A stretch of 22,839 nucleotides of DNA from Chloromonas sp. AAM2 (lineage: Eukaryota > Chlorophyta > Chlorophyceae > Chlamydomonadales > Chlamydomonadaceae): NCBI GenBank assembly GCA_004335635.1, contig QAXH01004703.1, forward strand, positions 27,609 through 50,447. Direction: 5' to 3'. Below, piece by piece: positions 6,968 to 14,028 of this stretch; the first letter of the stretch is position 1; each line of letters starts with the position of its first letter. The notes beneath the pieces are model-generated. The model worked only from the letters and a program-made list of their open reading frames with translations. It did no database searches and was not told the origin of the DNA. A program made the translations under genes and the position numbers.

Positions 6968-8476
6968 ATGGAGTTTCTAAAAACATTAGGTATTGAAGGC
7001 ATCAATCCCGGAACCAGCACCGGATGTAAACACCAAGAGAGTAAAGAAACTATCAGCAGTTTCACTCCAACGGATGGAAAGAAAATTGCTACTGTTGGTG
7101 TAACTACGCGCAGCCAATATGACCAGGTAGTGGGTGAAGCTGAAAAAGCATTTCAAGTGTGGAGCCAGATGCCAGCGCCACAACGTGGTGAAATTGTGCG
7201 TCAAATCGGCCAAAAACTTCGGGAATACAAGGAGCCGCTTGGTAAATTGGTTACTTACGAGATGGGGAAGATTTACCAGGAAGGTCTTGGCGAGGTTCAG
7301 GAAATGATCGATATCTGTGATTTTGCCGTGGGACAATCCAGAATGCTCTATGGCAAAACCATGCATAGTGAAAGGCCACAACATCGGATGTACGAACAAT
7401 GGCATCCGATGGGTATCGTTGGGATTATCTCAGCCTTTAACTTCCCGGTGGCCGTTTGGAGCTGGAACGCTATGATAGCAGCTGTTTGCGGAAACGTAAT
7501 GATCTGGAAAGGATCGGAAAAAACACCTCTTTGTGGAGTTGCTGTTCAGAAGATCGTGGCTAAAGTGCTGAAGGAAAATGACCTGCCAGAAGGAATTTTT
7601 AACCTGATTACGGGTGATCGGCAAGTGGGTGAATGGATGACTGAAGATTCCCGCATACCGCTTATATCTGCGACCGGTTCTATCCGAATGGGGAAAGAAG
7701 TTGGTAAAACCGTGGCTTCAAGACTTGGAAAAACTATTCTGGAGTTGGGCGGAAATAATGCCATTATCATTTCTGAAGATGCTGATATCGAAATGGCCAT
7801 TAGGGCAACTGTGTTTGGAGCCGTGGGTACTTGCGGACAGCGCTGCACATCTACACGTCGGCTGATTATTCATGAATCGGTTTATGATCAAGTGAAAGAC
7901 CGACTGATGAGTATCTATGATAACATTACTATTGGAGACCCCTTGGATGAGCAAACCCTGGTGGGACCAATGATTGATCAGGATGCGGTAGACACCATGC
8001 AGAATGCACTGAAAGAAATTGAGAAAGAAGGTGGACAAGTTATTTACGGAGGACAGGTACTGGAAGAAGAAGGATTTTATGTACGCCCTACACTGGCCGA
8101 AGTACAAAATCATTTCAATATTGTGCAGGAAGAAACTTTTGCGCCAATCCTGTATCTCATTAAATACAAAGATCTGGACGAGGCCCTTAAGTTACACAAT
8201 GGTGTGAAACAGGGTTTGAGTTCAGCAATATTTACACTGAATATGAGGGAAGCCGAGACTTTCCTGAGCGCACGTGGTTCTGATTGTGGAATTGCGAATG
8301 TCAACATTGGAACCAGCGGGGCTGAAATAGGTGGTGCATTTGGCGGCGAAAAAGAAACCGGGGGTGGACGTGAATCCGGTTCAGATGCCTGGAAAGCCTA
8401 TATGCGCCGGCAAACCAACACTATGAACTGGGGCGATTCTCTGCCGCTGGCACAAGGCATCGATTTTGACGTGTAA
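6968..8476 (+). CDS. Aldehyde dehydrogenase, ALDH7 type (L-aminoadipate-semialdehyde dehydrogenase-like)
   Basis: The 502-residue cytoplasmic enzyme oxidises an aldehyde with NAD(P)+. Catalytic residues are E259 in LELGGNNA and the nucleophile C293 in GTCGQRCTS. The asparagine of the oxyanion hole lies in ISAFNFPVAVW (about 154-164). The late segment SDCGIANVNIGTSGAEIGGA followed by GGEKETGGGRESGSDAWK is characteristic of the ALDH7 (antiquitin/AmaB) family. That family converts alpha-aminoadipic semialdehyde, or its cyclic form piperideine-6-carboxylate, to aminoadipate in lysine breakdown. Other lysine genes are not in the window, so the substrate rests on family resemblance. The start is an ATG at 6968 with no strong ribosome-binding site. 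Confidence 0.93.
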   Translation: MEFLKTLGIEGINPGTSTGCKHQESKETISSFTPTDGKKIATVGVTTRSQYDQVVGEAEKAFQVWSQMPAPQRGEIVRQIGQKLREYKEPLGKLVTYEMGKIYQEGLGEVQEMIDICDFAVGQSRMLYGKTMHSERPQHRMYEQWHPMGIVGIISAFNFPVAVWSWNAMIAAVCGNVMIWKGSEKTPLCGVAVQKIVAKVLKENDLPEGIFNLITGDRQVGEWMTEDSRIPLISATGSIRMGKEVGKTVASRLGKTILELGGNNAIIISEDADIEMAIRATVFGAVGTCGQRCTSTRRLIIHESVYDQVKDRLMSIYDNITIGDPLDEQTLVGPMIDQDAVDTMQNALKEIEKEGGQVIYGGQVLEEEGFYVRPTLAEVQNHFNIVQEETFAPILYLIKYKDLDEALKLHNGVKQGLSSAIFTLNMREAETFLSARGSDCGIANVNIGTSGAEIGGAFGGEKETGGGRESGSDAWKAYMRRQTNTMNWGDSLPLAQGIDFDV

Positions 8477-8599
8477 ATGAAATGTTAAGTGAGGGAATGT
8501 TGAATTTTGAATGTTCTCTCTCTTGATTCATCGTTCTCAAGCTCCGGCTTCAATCTTTGATAATAAGGGCGCTTGTTACTTTGGCACCGACATACCTTA

Positions 8600-8649
8600 C
8601 AATCAATTCAAGAACCAATTGAATTGATTGGTCTCCCTTCGAAGGGATA
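8600..8649 (+). repeat. Two-hairpin structured repeat, copy 2
   Basis: The first hairpin has arms 8600-8611 and 8619-8630 (12 bp, fully paired) around the loop GAACCAA. Two bases after its core comes the perfect palindrome TCCCTTCGAAGGGA (8634-8647). Compared with copy 1, the first-stem arms differ at four positions and every change is matched on the other side. The loop differs at one of seven bases. A further small inverted repeat, AATTTC/GAAATT (8649-8654, 8662-8667), follows. The element lies 36 bases before the Cupin_5 start codon and so probably in its 5' leader, if that gene has its own promoter. Confidence 0.6.
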
Positions 8650-8684
8650 ATTTCTACGTACGAAATTTTCAGCCCATTAAATCC

Positions 8685-9188
8685 ATGAGTAAAATAGAAT
8701 TATTGATCAACCGATTCGATCTGCAAGAACATCCCGAAGGCGGCTATTTCAAAGAAACCTACCGCAGTGAAGGAGAGATTCCGGAATCGGTTTTGGGTAA
8801 TGATTTTGATGGTTCCCGAAATTACAGCACGGGCATTTATTTTCTATTGACCTCTGATACTTTTTCCGCCTTTCATCGCATTCAACAGGATGAAATGTGG
8901 CACTTTTATCAGGGTTCGCCTATTACCATTCATGTCATTCACCCCGATGGAAACTACTCAAAACACGTGCTTGGTTTGAATTTTGAAGATGGTGAAGTTC
9001 CTCAATTCACCGTCCATAAAAAATGCTGGTTTGCGGCTGAAGTTACCGAATCAAATTCCTACGGTTTTGTTGGCTGTACCGTTTCCCCGGGATTTGATTT
9101 TAAGGATTTTGAGCTGGCAGAACGTGAACTACTTATAAAGTCATTTCCGCAGCATAAAGCGCTTATTACCCGTCTAACCCGCCGCTGA
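8685..9188 (+). CDS. Cupin_5 (DUF985, YML079w-like) protein
   Basis: This 167-residue protein is a single cupin beta-barrel. It carries the family's marks in order: HPEGGYFKETYRS near the N-terminus, FLLTSDTFSAFHR (about 55-67), DEMWHFYQG (about 71-79), and GCTVSPGFDFKDFEL near the C-terminus. The biochemical role of Cupin_5 proteins is not well established. The YML079w structure suggests binding of a small molecule, and I cannot name a substrate. I chose ATG 8685 because the frame's earlier start is a TTG inside a palindromic repeat and the extension has no family counterpart. It is on the same strand as the aldehyde dehydrogenase but 208 bases away, so a shared transcript is uncertain. Confidence 0.88.
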   Translation: MSKIELLINRFDLQEHPEGGYFKETYRSEGEIPESVLGNDFDGSRNYSTGIYFLLTSDTFSAFHRIQQDEMWHFYQGSPITIHVIHPDGNYSKHVLGLNFEDGEVPQFTVHKKCWFAAEVTESNSYGFVGCTVSPGFDFKDFELAERELLIKSFPQHKALITRLTRR

Positions 9189-9282
9189 TTCCAAACTTCC
9201 TATATTTTATTCAAAGGATATTCTAAGAGTATTTCATTGAACTAAAAGAACACATCGTTCAATTAATAAATTAACTCTGTCT

Positions 9283-9376
9283 ATGCGGCTGTGTACCCGG
9301 AATTATATATTTTTGATTTGATAGTATGCGCCTGCGACAGCGGAATTATGGCTAAAAATCTCTCTCGTTTTTAGCC
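9283..9376. repeat. Imperfect 24-base direct repeat followed by a strong hairpin
   Basis: Segments 9283-9306 and 9326-9349 match at 18 of 24 positions, beginning ATGCG and ending in an identical CGGAATTAT. Directly after the second copy is the hairpin GGCTAAAAA (9350-9358) and TTTTTAGCC (9368-9376), with a 9-base pyrimidine-rich loop. It can be lengthened by one wobble and one A-T pair. This fills the middle of the 271-base gap between two convergent genes (Cupin_5 and the decarboxylase). There is no T-run directly after the stem, so it is not a standard terminator. It may be a decayed element or a small structured RNA. Confidence 0.5.
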
Positions 9377-9459
9377 GTGGTTACGGGAGTTTTATTATTT
9401 GACCAACGGTCTACGAAATTTCCGAGTGAGTTCTGCAAAGCCTGGTTCACAAAAAATGC

Positions 9460-10800
9460 TCAGCAATAACTTTCAATCCTTTGGAATAAGTCCTCAACAA
9501 AATCCTGCTGTTCAGGCTTCATAAATACACTCCGCAAGATGGTGACCTGCTCGGAATCGATTTCATATTCAGGATGGAGCGTGGAAAAGTTTTCACTTGG
9601 TACCTTGTATAACGACAAGTAAAAGACCTGATTCCGCATCCCTGTCTCAAAAACCTCATTTGATTTGGCTGATATCTCAGAAATTGTTTTTGCCTTAGAA
9701 GGAAAATATCCCAAAATATCCAGAACCGGTTTTTTATAAGCTGTCAATTTTTGGCTGGAGCTAATGAGGGCGTACATATTGTGAGCGGCATTCAGGCATT
9801 TTCGAAGTATGGGACCAAATCCTTCTTTTTCTTGCAGGGGAAACATTTGTAATGTCGCCCAGAATGCCACAGCGGCGGCTCCCGCTCTCGAACATTCGAG
9901 ACTGATTTCTCCCAAGTGCAAATCCTTAGAAGTAAAATAAGTGTACGGAGAATCGTGTTTATAAAATTTCCCCACGGCCGGATCTTTAAAGAGCACACAA
10001 CCGCAGCCATATGGCTGTAAACCATGTTTATGTGGGTCAATAACGATGCTGTCCGCTTCTTCCATTAACTGCCAGGATCGATCATTTAGCAATTCAGAGT
10101 CCTTCAAAGCCCTGAAAAACCCTCCATAAGCCGCATCAATATGAATACGGATACCATGTTTTTTTGCCCAGGGTAATATTTGATCCAACGGTTCCACTTC
10201 CCCAAGTCCCGTGGATCCAAGTGTTACTACCATTGTCCCAATTTCTTTTGGATTGATTTCCTCAAGGTCAAACTTTCCGTTATCCTGAACAGGTACCTTG
10301 ATTCCTTCCACCCGTAAGACTCCACACATGCGCTGGTGGGTATAGTGCGAGTTTTCAGAATATGCGATCTTTTTATTTGGGTGCGATTCCCGGGCTATCC
10401 ACAGCGCTTCTAAATTAGCTATGGTTCCGCTGGCGGTAAGGTGCCCTAAATAGCTTGCTCCGTAACCAAAAAATTGAGCTAATTCAGCTACAGCCTCTTT
10501 CTCCATTTCGGATGAAGGCGGTCCGCCATCCAAGGCATGGTTATTGGGATTTATGGACATAGCCATTGCATACGCTGCCCAGGTTAAGGGGTGCGGAGGC
10601 TTCAACATTTGTCCTGCGTAGGCCGGGTGATGAAAAGGGAAATTACATTGTAGTCGCTGAAAAAGACGGGAAAAAACCTCTTCTATTTTTTCATCTGAAA
10701 CAGACAGCGCGGGATCCTGATCCCACGCTCCAAATGAGTTTTTCCATTTTGAAAGCTGTTTCAGAGCTTTATTTAACGTCTTTTGTGCAGACTCATTCAT
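9460..10800 (-). CDS. Group II PLP-dependent amino acid decarboxylase
   Basis: The 446-residue enzyme belongs to the aspartate/glutamate/aromatic decarboxylase family. PLP-binding residues are visible: the Schiff-base lysine in IDPHKHG (K258), the aspartate of IHIDAAYGG (D222) that pairs with the pyridine nitrogen, the histidine in NSHYTH (H152) that stacks on the ring, and TASGTIANLEAL (122-133) for the phosphate. It probably removes the alpha-carboxyl of an amino acid in the cytoplasm. The substrate is not clear; glutamate, aspartate, diaminobutyrate and aromatic amino acids are all possible. Its ATG overlaps the TAA of the upstream DUF3078 gene by one base (TAATG), so translation is likely coupled. 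Confidence 0.88.
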   Translation of the reverse strand: MNESAQKTLNKALKQLSKWKNSFGAWDQDPALSVSDEKIEEVFSRLFQRLQCNFPFHHPAYAGQMLKPPHPLTWAAYAMAMSINPNNHALDGGPPSSEMEKEAVAELAQFFGYGASYLGHLTASGTIANLEALWIARESHPNKKIAYSENSHYTHQRMCGVLRVEGIKVPVQDNGKFDLEEINPKEIGTMVVTLGSTGLGEVEPLDQILPWAKKHGIRIHIDAAYGGFFRALKDSELLNDRSWQLMEEADSIVIDPHKHGLQPYGCGCVLFKDPAVGKFYKHDSPYTYFTSKDLHLGEISLECSRAGAAAVAFWATLQMFPLQEKEGFGPILRKCLNAAHNMYALISSSQKLTAYKKPVLDILGYFPSKAKTISEISAKSNEVFETGMRNQVFYLSLYKVPSENFSTLHPEYEIDSEQVTILRSVFMKPEQQDFVEDLFQRIESYC

Positions 10801-11675
10801 TAATAAAGATTTACTGAAATACCGGCGGAAAGTACCTGCTTCACTTGTATTTCACTACTGAAGTCATTGTCATATCTGAGCTCAAACTGAAAAGAAGCAC
10901 TTATAAGTCGGTTAATTTGTCCGACAAGCTCATTACCCCATTTAACATCTGTTTCCGAGATAGGTATCAGAAAGTTGGTAAAAGTCTCAAGTGAACTGGT
11001 ATATAAAATATTTTCAAATATTTCTTTTTCGAAGTTGATTCCCGTTGTAAAACCACCTTCCCCCCGAATATCTTTATCCTGAGAAACATTATAATTTGAT
11101 TTAAGGCTGTCATCCGTAACGATGGTTTGTTTTAGTGCTAAACCCGCCTCAAATGTAAAGGCCGGATTGGGGTCATAGGCTAAACCAGCACCTTCGGTAA
11201 AATATGCCGGAGCAAAAAAATCAGAGATAAGTACATCTGGGACTCCATCTTCCGTACTATACTCGAAACCTTGATCAAACTGAGAACGGAAATTAATATT
11301 ACCATATCCGGAAAGATTACCCCCTTCATTAAAACGGTAGTTAAACCGGTTGATTAGTTCGATTACATCATCAGTTTTTCGGACTCCCTGCCCTTTAATA
11401 TTTGATTGTCCATATTTCAAATTGGTTCTGAAACCATAGCTAAATAAGCCTTTTCGATACTTTAGCGTTACAACAGATGATGCAGTTCCACTTATTGAAC
11501 TTACCCCACCCTGAGACCAGTTGTCATAAGCAGCCTGAGACCCATTTAAACTGGCAACCCAACTTTGATCCCAGCCCTGCAATGTATCTGGGATATTAAT
11601 TGACTGCGATAGTGCAGGGGTTGTAATTATTACGAACAATAATAATATGATATATTTGTGTACGGTATTAAGCAT
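10800..11675 (-). CDS. DUF3078 outer-membrane beta-barrel-like protein
   Basis: The 291-residue protein starts with a signal peptide of about 23 residues (hydrophobic KYIILLLFVIITTPALS, cut near LSQS). The mature part has the DUF3078 hallmark, an early GSQAAYDNWSQGGVSSISGT segment (45-64). It then continues as alternating polar and hydrophobic strands rich in Y, F, N and G, and ends in an aromatic-terminated strand (ISVNLY) typical of outer-membrane barrels. DUF3078 proteins are common in Bacteroidota relatives and have no established function. It lies 24 bases downstream of the PyrR-like gene and overlaps the decarboxylase start, forming the middle of a three-gene operon. Confidence 0.85.
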   Translation of the reverse strand: MLNTVHKYIILLLFVIITTPALSQSINIPDTLQGWDQSWVASLNGSQAAYDNWSQGGVSSISGTASSVVTLKYRKGLFSYGFRTNLKYGQSNIKGQGVRKTDDVIELINRFNYRFNEGGNLSGYGNINFRSQFDQGFEYSTEDGVPDVLISDFFAPAYFTEGAGLAYDPNPAFTFEAGLALKQTIVTDDSLKSNYNVSQDKDIRGEGGFTTGINFEKEIFENILYTSSLETFTNFLIPISETDVKWGNELVGQINRLISASFQFELRYDNDFSSEIQVKQVLSAGISVNLY

Positions 11676-11699
11676 TCCTTTATTTTGTTTTTTGTTTAT

Positions 11700-12206
11700 T
11701 TATTGATTCTTAAAAAGCACGGCCTGATCTAATACTCCTTTATCTAAAATCACCTCAATATGTTCCCCAAGCTTGGTTGGAACGGTGATTCCTTTTAGAT
11801 CGGTACCCAATGGATATTTTCGATGCCCTCTGTCAATCAGAGTTGCAATTTCGATGGTATCAGGTTCATACACATTGCAAATCGCAGATAAAGCGGTAAA
11901 CATTGTTTTACCCGAAAAAATAACGTCGTCAATTAAAAGCACAAATTTTTCATTGCAATCGGGCAGCTTTCGATTCGCTACTTTATCATGCACATGATAT
12001 TTAGTAACAGGGATCTCCAGTCCGGCAAATTCACCTAACGAGTCTGCAATTTTAGATGCAGTTGCAAAACCTCTCTCATTCAACCCTATCAAAATGAGAT
12101 TTGAAGTATCCTCTTGCTCTTTCAACCGCTCCCAAACCTGTATCGCCATCCTCTTGAGTGTACGGTCGATCCTGCTGCGATTCATCAATATTATTTGTTT
12201 ATCCAT
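11700..12206 (-). CDS. pyrR: PyrR-like phosphoribosyltransferase
   Basis: The 168-residue protein is a type I phosphoribosyltransferase. The PRPP loop is VLLIDDVIFSGKT (about 89-101), with the two acidic residues D93-D94. The C-terminal half carries the PyrR-style IATLIDRGHRKYP (about 119-131) and GITVPTKLGE (about 138-147). In Bacillus, PyrR binds pyr mRNA leaders and has weak uracil phosphoribosyltransferase activity. No pyr biosynthesis gene adjoins this copy, and the pyrF in the window, about 7.3 kb away, has no visible leader attenuator. It may therefore act only as an enzyme, or regulate elsewhere. The loop has FSG where Bacillus PyrR usually has YTG. A start at the internal ATG 12185 is possible but would trim the N-terminus. 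Confidence 0.82.
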   Translation of the reverse strand: MDKQIILMNRSRIDRTLKRMAIQVWERLKEQEDTSNLILIGLNERGFATASKIADSLGEFAGLEIPVTKYHVHDKVANRKLPDCNEKFVLLIDDVIFSGKTMFTALSAICNVYEPDTIEIATLIDRGHRKYPLGTDLKGITVPTKLGEHIEVILDKGVLDQAVLFKNQ

Positions 12207-12336
12207 AACTGCTTTTTTAGTTACAAGACTAAAGGTACCGTTTTATGACAGAGAGTGAAAAATATGAACAAAAAATAATGAACAAATTATTATCTTAACA
12301 CTGTTAACCAAAACATTAAACCTAAAAGAGAGAACC

Positions 12337-12648
12337 ATGAAACGTATACTTGGAACAATTTTGATCGGTGGAACTGCCTTTGCAGGTGGCGTACTTGCCG
12401 GGTTACTTTTAACTCCAAAATCAGGTAAAGAAAACCGGGAATTAATTAATGGCTACAGTAAAGACACCAAGCAATGGTTGGAACAACAAAGCCGAAGAAT
12501 TAAATCAGATAGTGAAAAGCAAATTGACCGGGTAACCGACAGCATTCGAAAAACAGTAAAAAATGCGGTACCTGATTTATATGAAGCTACTGAAGATCTT
12601 CATTTTTCTGAGGAAGAAGAAATAGAAGAAATCAGTAAACATGGATAA
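12337..12648 (+). CDS. YtxH-family small membrane protein
   Basis: The protein has 103 residues. Residues 4-26 (ILGTILIGGTAFAGGVLAG) form one gly-rich membrane helix, followed by LLLTPKSGKENR, the LxxPxSGxExR pattern that marks YtxH-like proteins. The remainder is a charged amphipathic helix (WLEQQSRRIKSDSEKQIDRV) that may form a coiled coil, and an acidic tail (EEEEIEE). YtxH proteins are linked to general stress in some bacteria, but a molecular role is not known. A purine-rich AAAAGAGAG lies 4-12 bases before the ATG and may serve as a weak ribosome-binding site. It overlaps the DUF2851 gene by 8 bases, so the two are almost certainly cotranscribed. Confidence 0.85.
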   Translation: MKRILGTILIGGTAFAGGVLAGLLLTPKSGKENRELINGYSKDTKQWLEQQSRRIKSDSEKQIDRVTDSIRKTVKNAVPDLYEATEDLHFSEEEEIEEISKHG

Positions 12649-13813
12649 ATCACCATTTGAACATTCTGAAGCTTTCCTGCAGTGGATTTGGGGAAATCTT
12701 ATGTTCAATATTAGTGGTTTAGAAACCGTTTGTGGAAAGGCTATACAAATCATAGATCAGGGTACATTAAATCACACGGACGGGCCCGACTTTACACAAG
12801 CTTCTGTCATAATTGATGGTATAACCTGGCATGGCGATATTGAAATTCATTTATCAGAAAAGGGTTGGAAGGCCCACGGGCACCACCGGGATCCAAATTT
12901 CGATACCGTAGTTTTGCACGTCGTTGCCGGTACATGCCACGGAAATATAAATACTTGTAATGGCCACCGTCCATATACTTTAGATTTAAGGAACCATCTA
13001 CCAGAGAAATTAGCTCGATTTTTAAAATCATTTGAAAAGCCAAATACACTGAAGTGTGCTTCAGCTTTCACATATATATCCGAAGAGGCTTTTTATAAGC
13101 AACTCAATAAGGCCCATAAGGAATATTTTGAGCAAAAAGCTGATGACTTTTTACAATTCTACGATCCCAATAAGCTTCCTTCTGATGCCTGGAAACATGC
13201 TCTAATCCTATCAATTTGGGATGGCCTTGGTATATCACATAACCGTAAGCCCATGCAGGAGGTAGCTTTGAAATGGCTTACCTATGTTCAACAAAAAAAT
13301 GAGATACCAAATACTCAATTCATACTCGATAATTCAAATTTAGAAGAATCAGAAGGTAACTCGGACAGTCCCTGGAACTTGAAATCTGTTCGCCCAGCCA
13401 ATCATCCCGTCAAACGAATTAAACAAGCCACCGCTCTAAGCACGAGCATCATCAAAACCCCTTTTAATGACTTTTTAGAGCCCACCATGATTCATAAATG
13501 GAATGGGTTTTTAACTAACGCATCGTTAAAAAATACCGGGCGTTTACGAATATTATACGGTACAGTATATTTACCGGCATTCTATATTTTAGGAACCCTT
13601 TTTGCATATCAAAAGTTATCTGATGCTGCTTTTGACGCCTGGAAAAATCTTAAGACTCCAATCCCCTCCTCAATCCTTCAAGCTTTTGGCTCACTTTCAT
13701 TAACCGATAAATGTTACCAAAAAAAACTTGGGGCAGTCCACCAACTCAGGGAATATTGCAGACCCGGTAAATGCTCAGAATGTTTTGTCCTAAAAAAAGC
13801 AATTCAGTCTTGA
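12641..13813 (+). CDS. DUF2851 family protein
   Basis: This is a 390-residue cytoplasmic protein with no signal peptide or membrane segment. The conserved N-terminal block includes TDGPDF (46-51), WHGDIEIHL (63-71), and W76-KAHGHHRDPNFD (77-88) with many histidines and acidic residues, then VVLHVV (90-95). The C-terminus has a CX4CX2C cluster (C373, C378, C381) in YCRPGKCSEC. These are the known landmarks of DUF2851, a family of unknown function found mainly in Bacteroidota and Chlorobi relatives. The spacing of GPD and GDIEIH recalls the PD-(D/E)XK nuclease core with His in place of Lys; that is my inference only. It overlaps the YtxH gene by 8 bases and is followed 47 bases later by tRNA-Gln. 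Confidence 0.85.
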   Translation: MDKSPFEHSEAFLQWIWGNLMFNISGLETVCGKAIQIIDQGTLNHTDGPDFTQASVIIDGITWHGDIEIHLSEKGWKAHGHHRDPNFDTVVLHVVAGTCHGNINTCNGHRPYTLDLRNHLPEKLARFLKSFEKPNTLKCASAFTYISEEAFYKQLNKAHKEYFEQKADDFLQFYDPNKLPSDAWKHALILSIWDGLGISHNRKPMQEVALKWLTYVQQKNEIPNTQFILDNSNLEESEGNSDSPWNLKSVRPANHPVKRIKQATALSTSIIKTPFNDFLEPTMIHKWNGFLTNASLKNTGRLRILYGTVYLPAFYILGTLFAYQKLSDAAFDAWKNLKTPIPSSILQAFGSLSLTDKCYQKKLGAVHQLREYCRPGKCSECFVLKKAIQS

Positions 13814-13860
13814 TTGCTTTTCAAGTGCTTCCTATCTTTGGGGTCTGTCAATGAAAGCAT

Positions 13861-13931
13861 TGCCCGGTCGTCTAATGGCAGGACAGCTGGTTTTGGTCCA
13901 GTCAGTGGGGGTTCGAATCCTCCCCGGGCAA
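13861..13931 (+). tRNA. tRNA-Gln (anticodon TTG)
   Basis: A full cloverleaf can be drawn. The acceptor stem is TGCCCGG (13861-13867) with CCGGGCA (13924-13930) and discriminator A13931. The D arm is GTC-taatggcag-GAC. The anticodon stem is GCTGG/CCAGT with loop TTTTGGT, giving anticodon TTG, which reads CAA (and CAG by wobble). The T arm is GGGGG-TTCGAAT-CCTCC. The CCA tail is not encoded. It precedes a terminator and prs. Confidence 0.97.
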
Positions 13932-13941
13932 CACAATATAG

Positions 13942-13975
13942 AAAGGATGACTTTAGAGCCATCCTTTTCGTTTAT
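13942..13975 (+). terminator. Rho-independent terminator after tRNA-Gln
   Basis: AAAGGATG (13942-13949) pairs with CATCCTTT (13960-13967) around a 10-base loop, and T-rich sequence TTTTCGTTTA follows. It lies 10 bases past the tRNA end and separates it from prs. Confidence 0.8.
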
Positions 13976-13979
13976 TAAA

Positions 13980-14002
13980 GGAATTGATTAGACCCCAATT
14001 CC
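13980..14002 (+). promoter_or_regulatory. Hairpin in the probable prs leader
   Basis: GGAATTG (13980-13986) and CAATTCC (13996-14002) form a perfect 7-bp stem with a 9-base loop, 26 bases before the prs GTG start. It has no T-run after it. It may be a 5' leader structure; a chance inverted repeat cannot be excluded. Confidence 0.35.
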
Positions 14003-14028
14003 AAAATTTGAACTGAAGGCCGCTACAC

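Noticed and set aside
7718..8113. A 131-codon minus-strand frame inside the aldehyde dehydrogenase
   Set aside because: The plus-strand frame carries all ALDH catalytic residues; the antisense frame has no recognisable domain.
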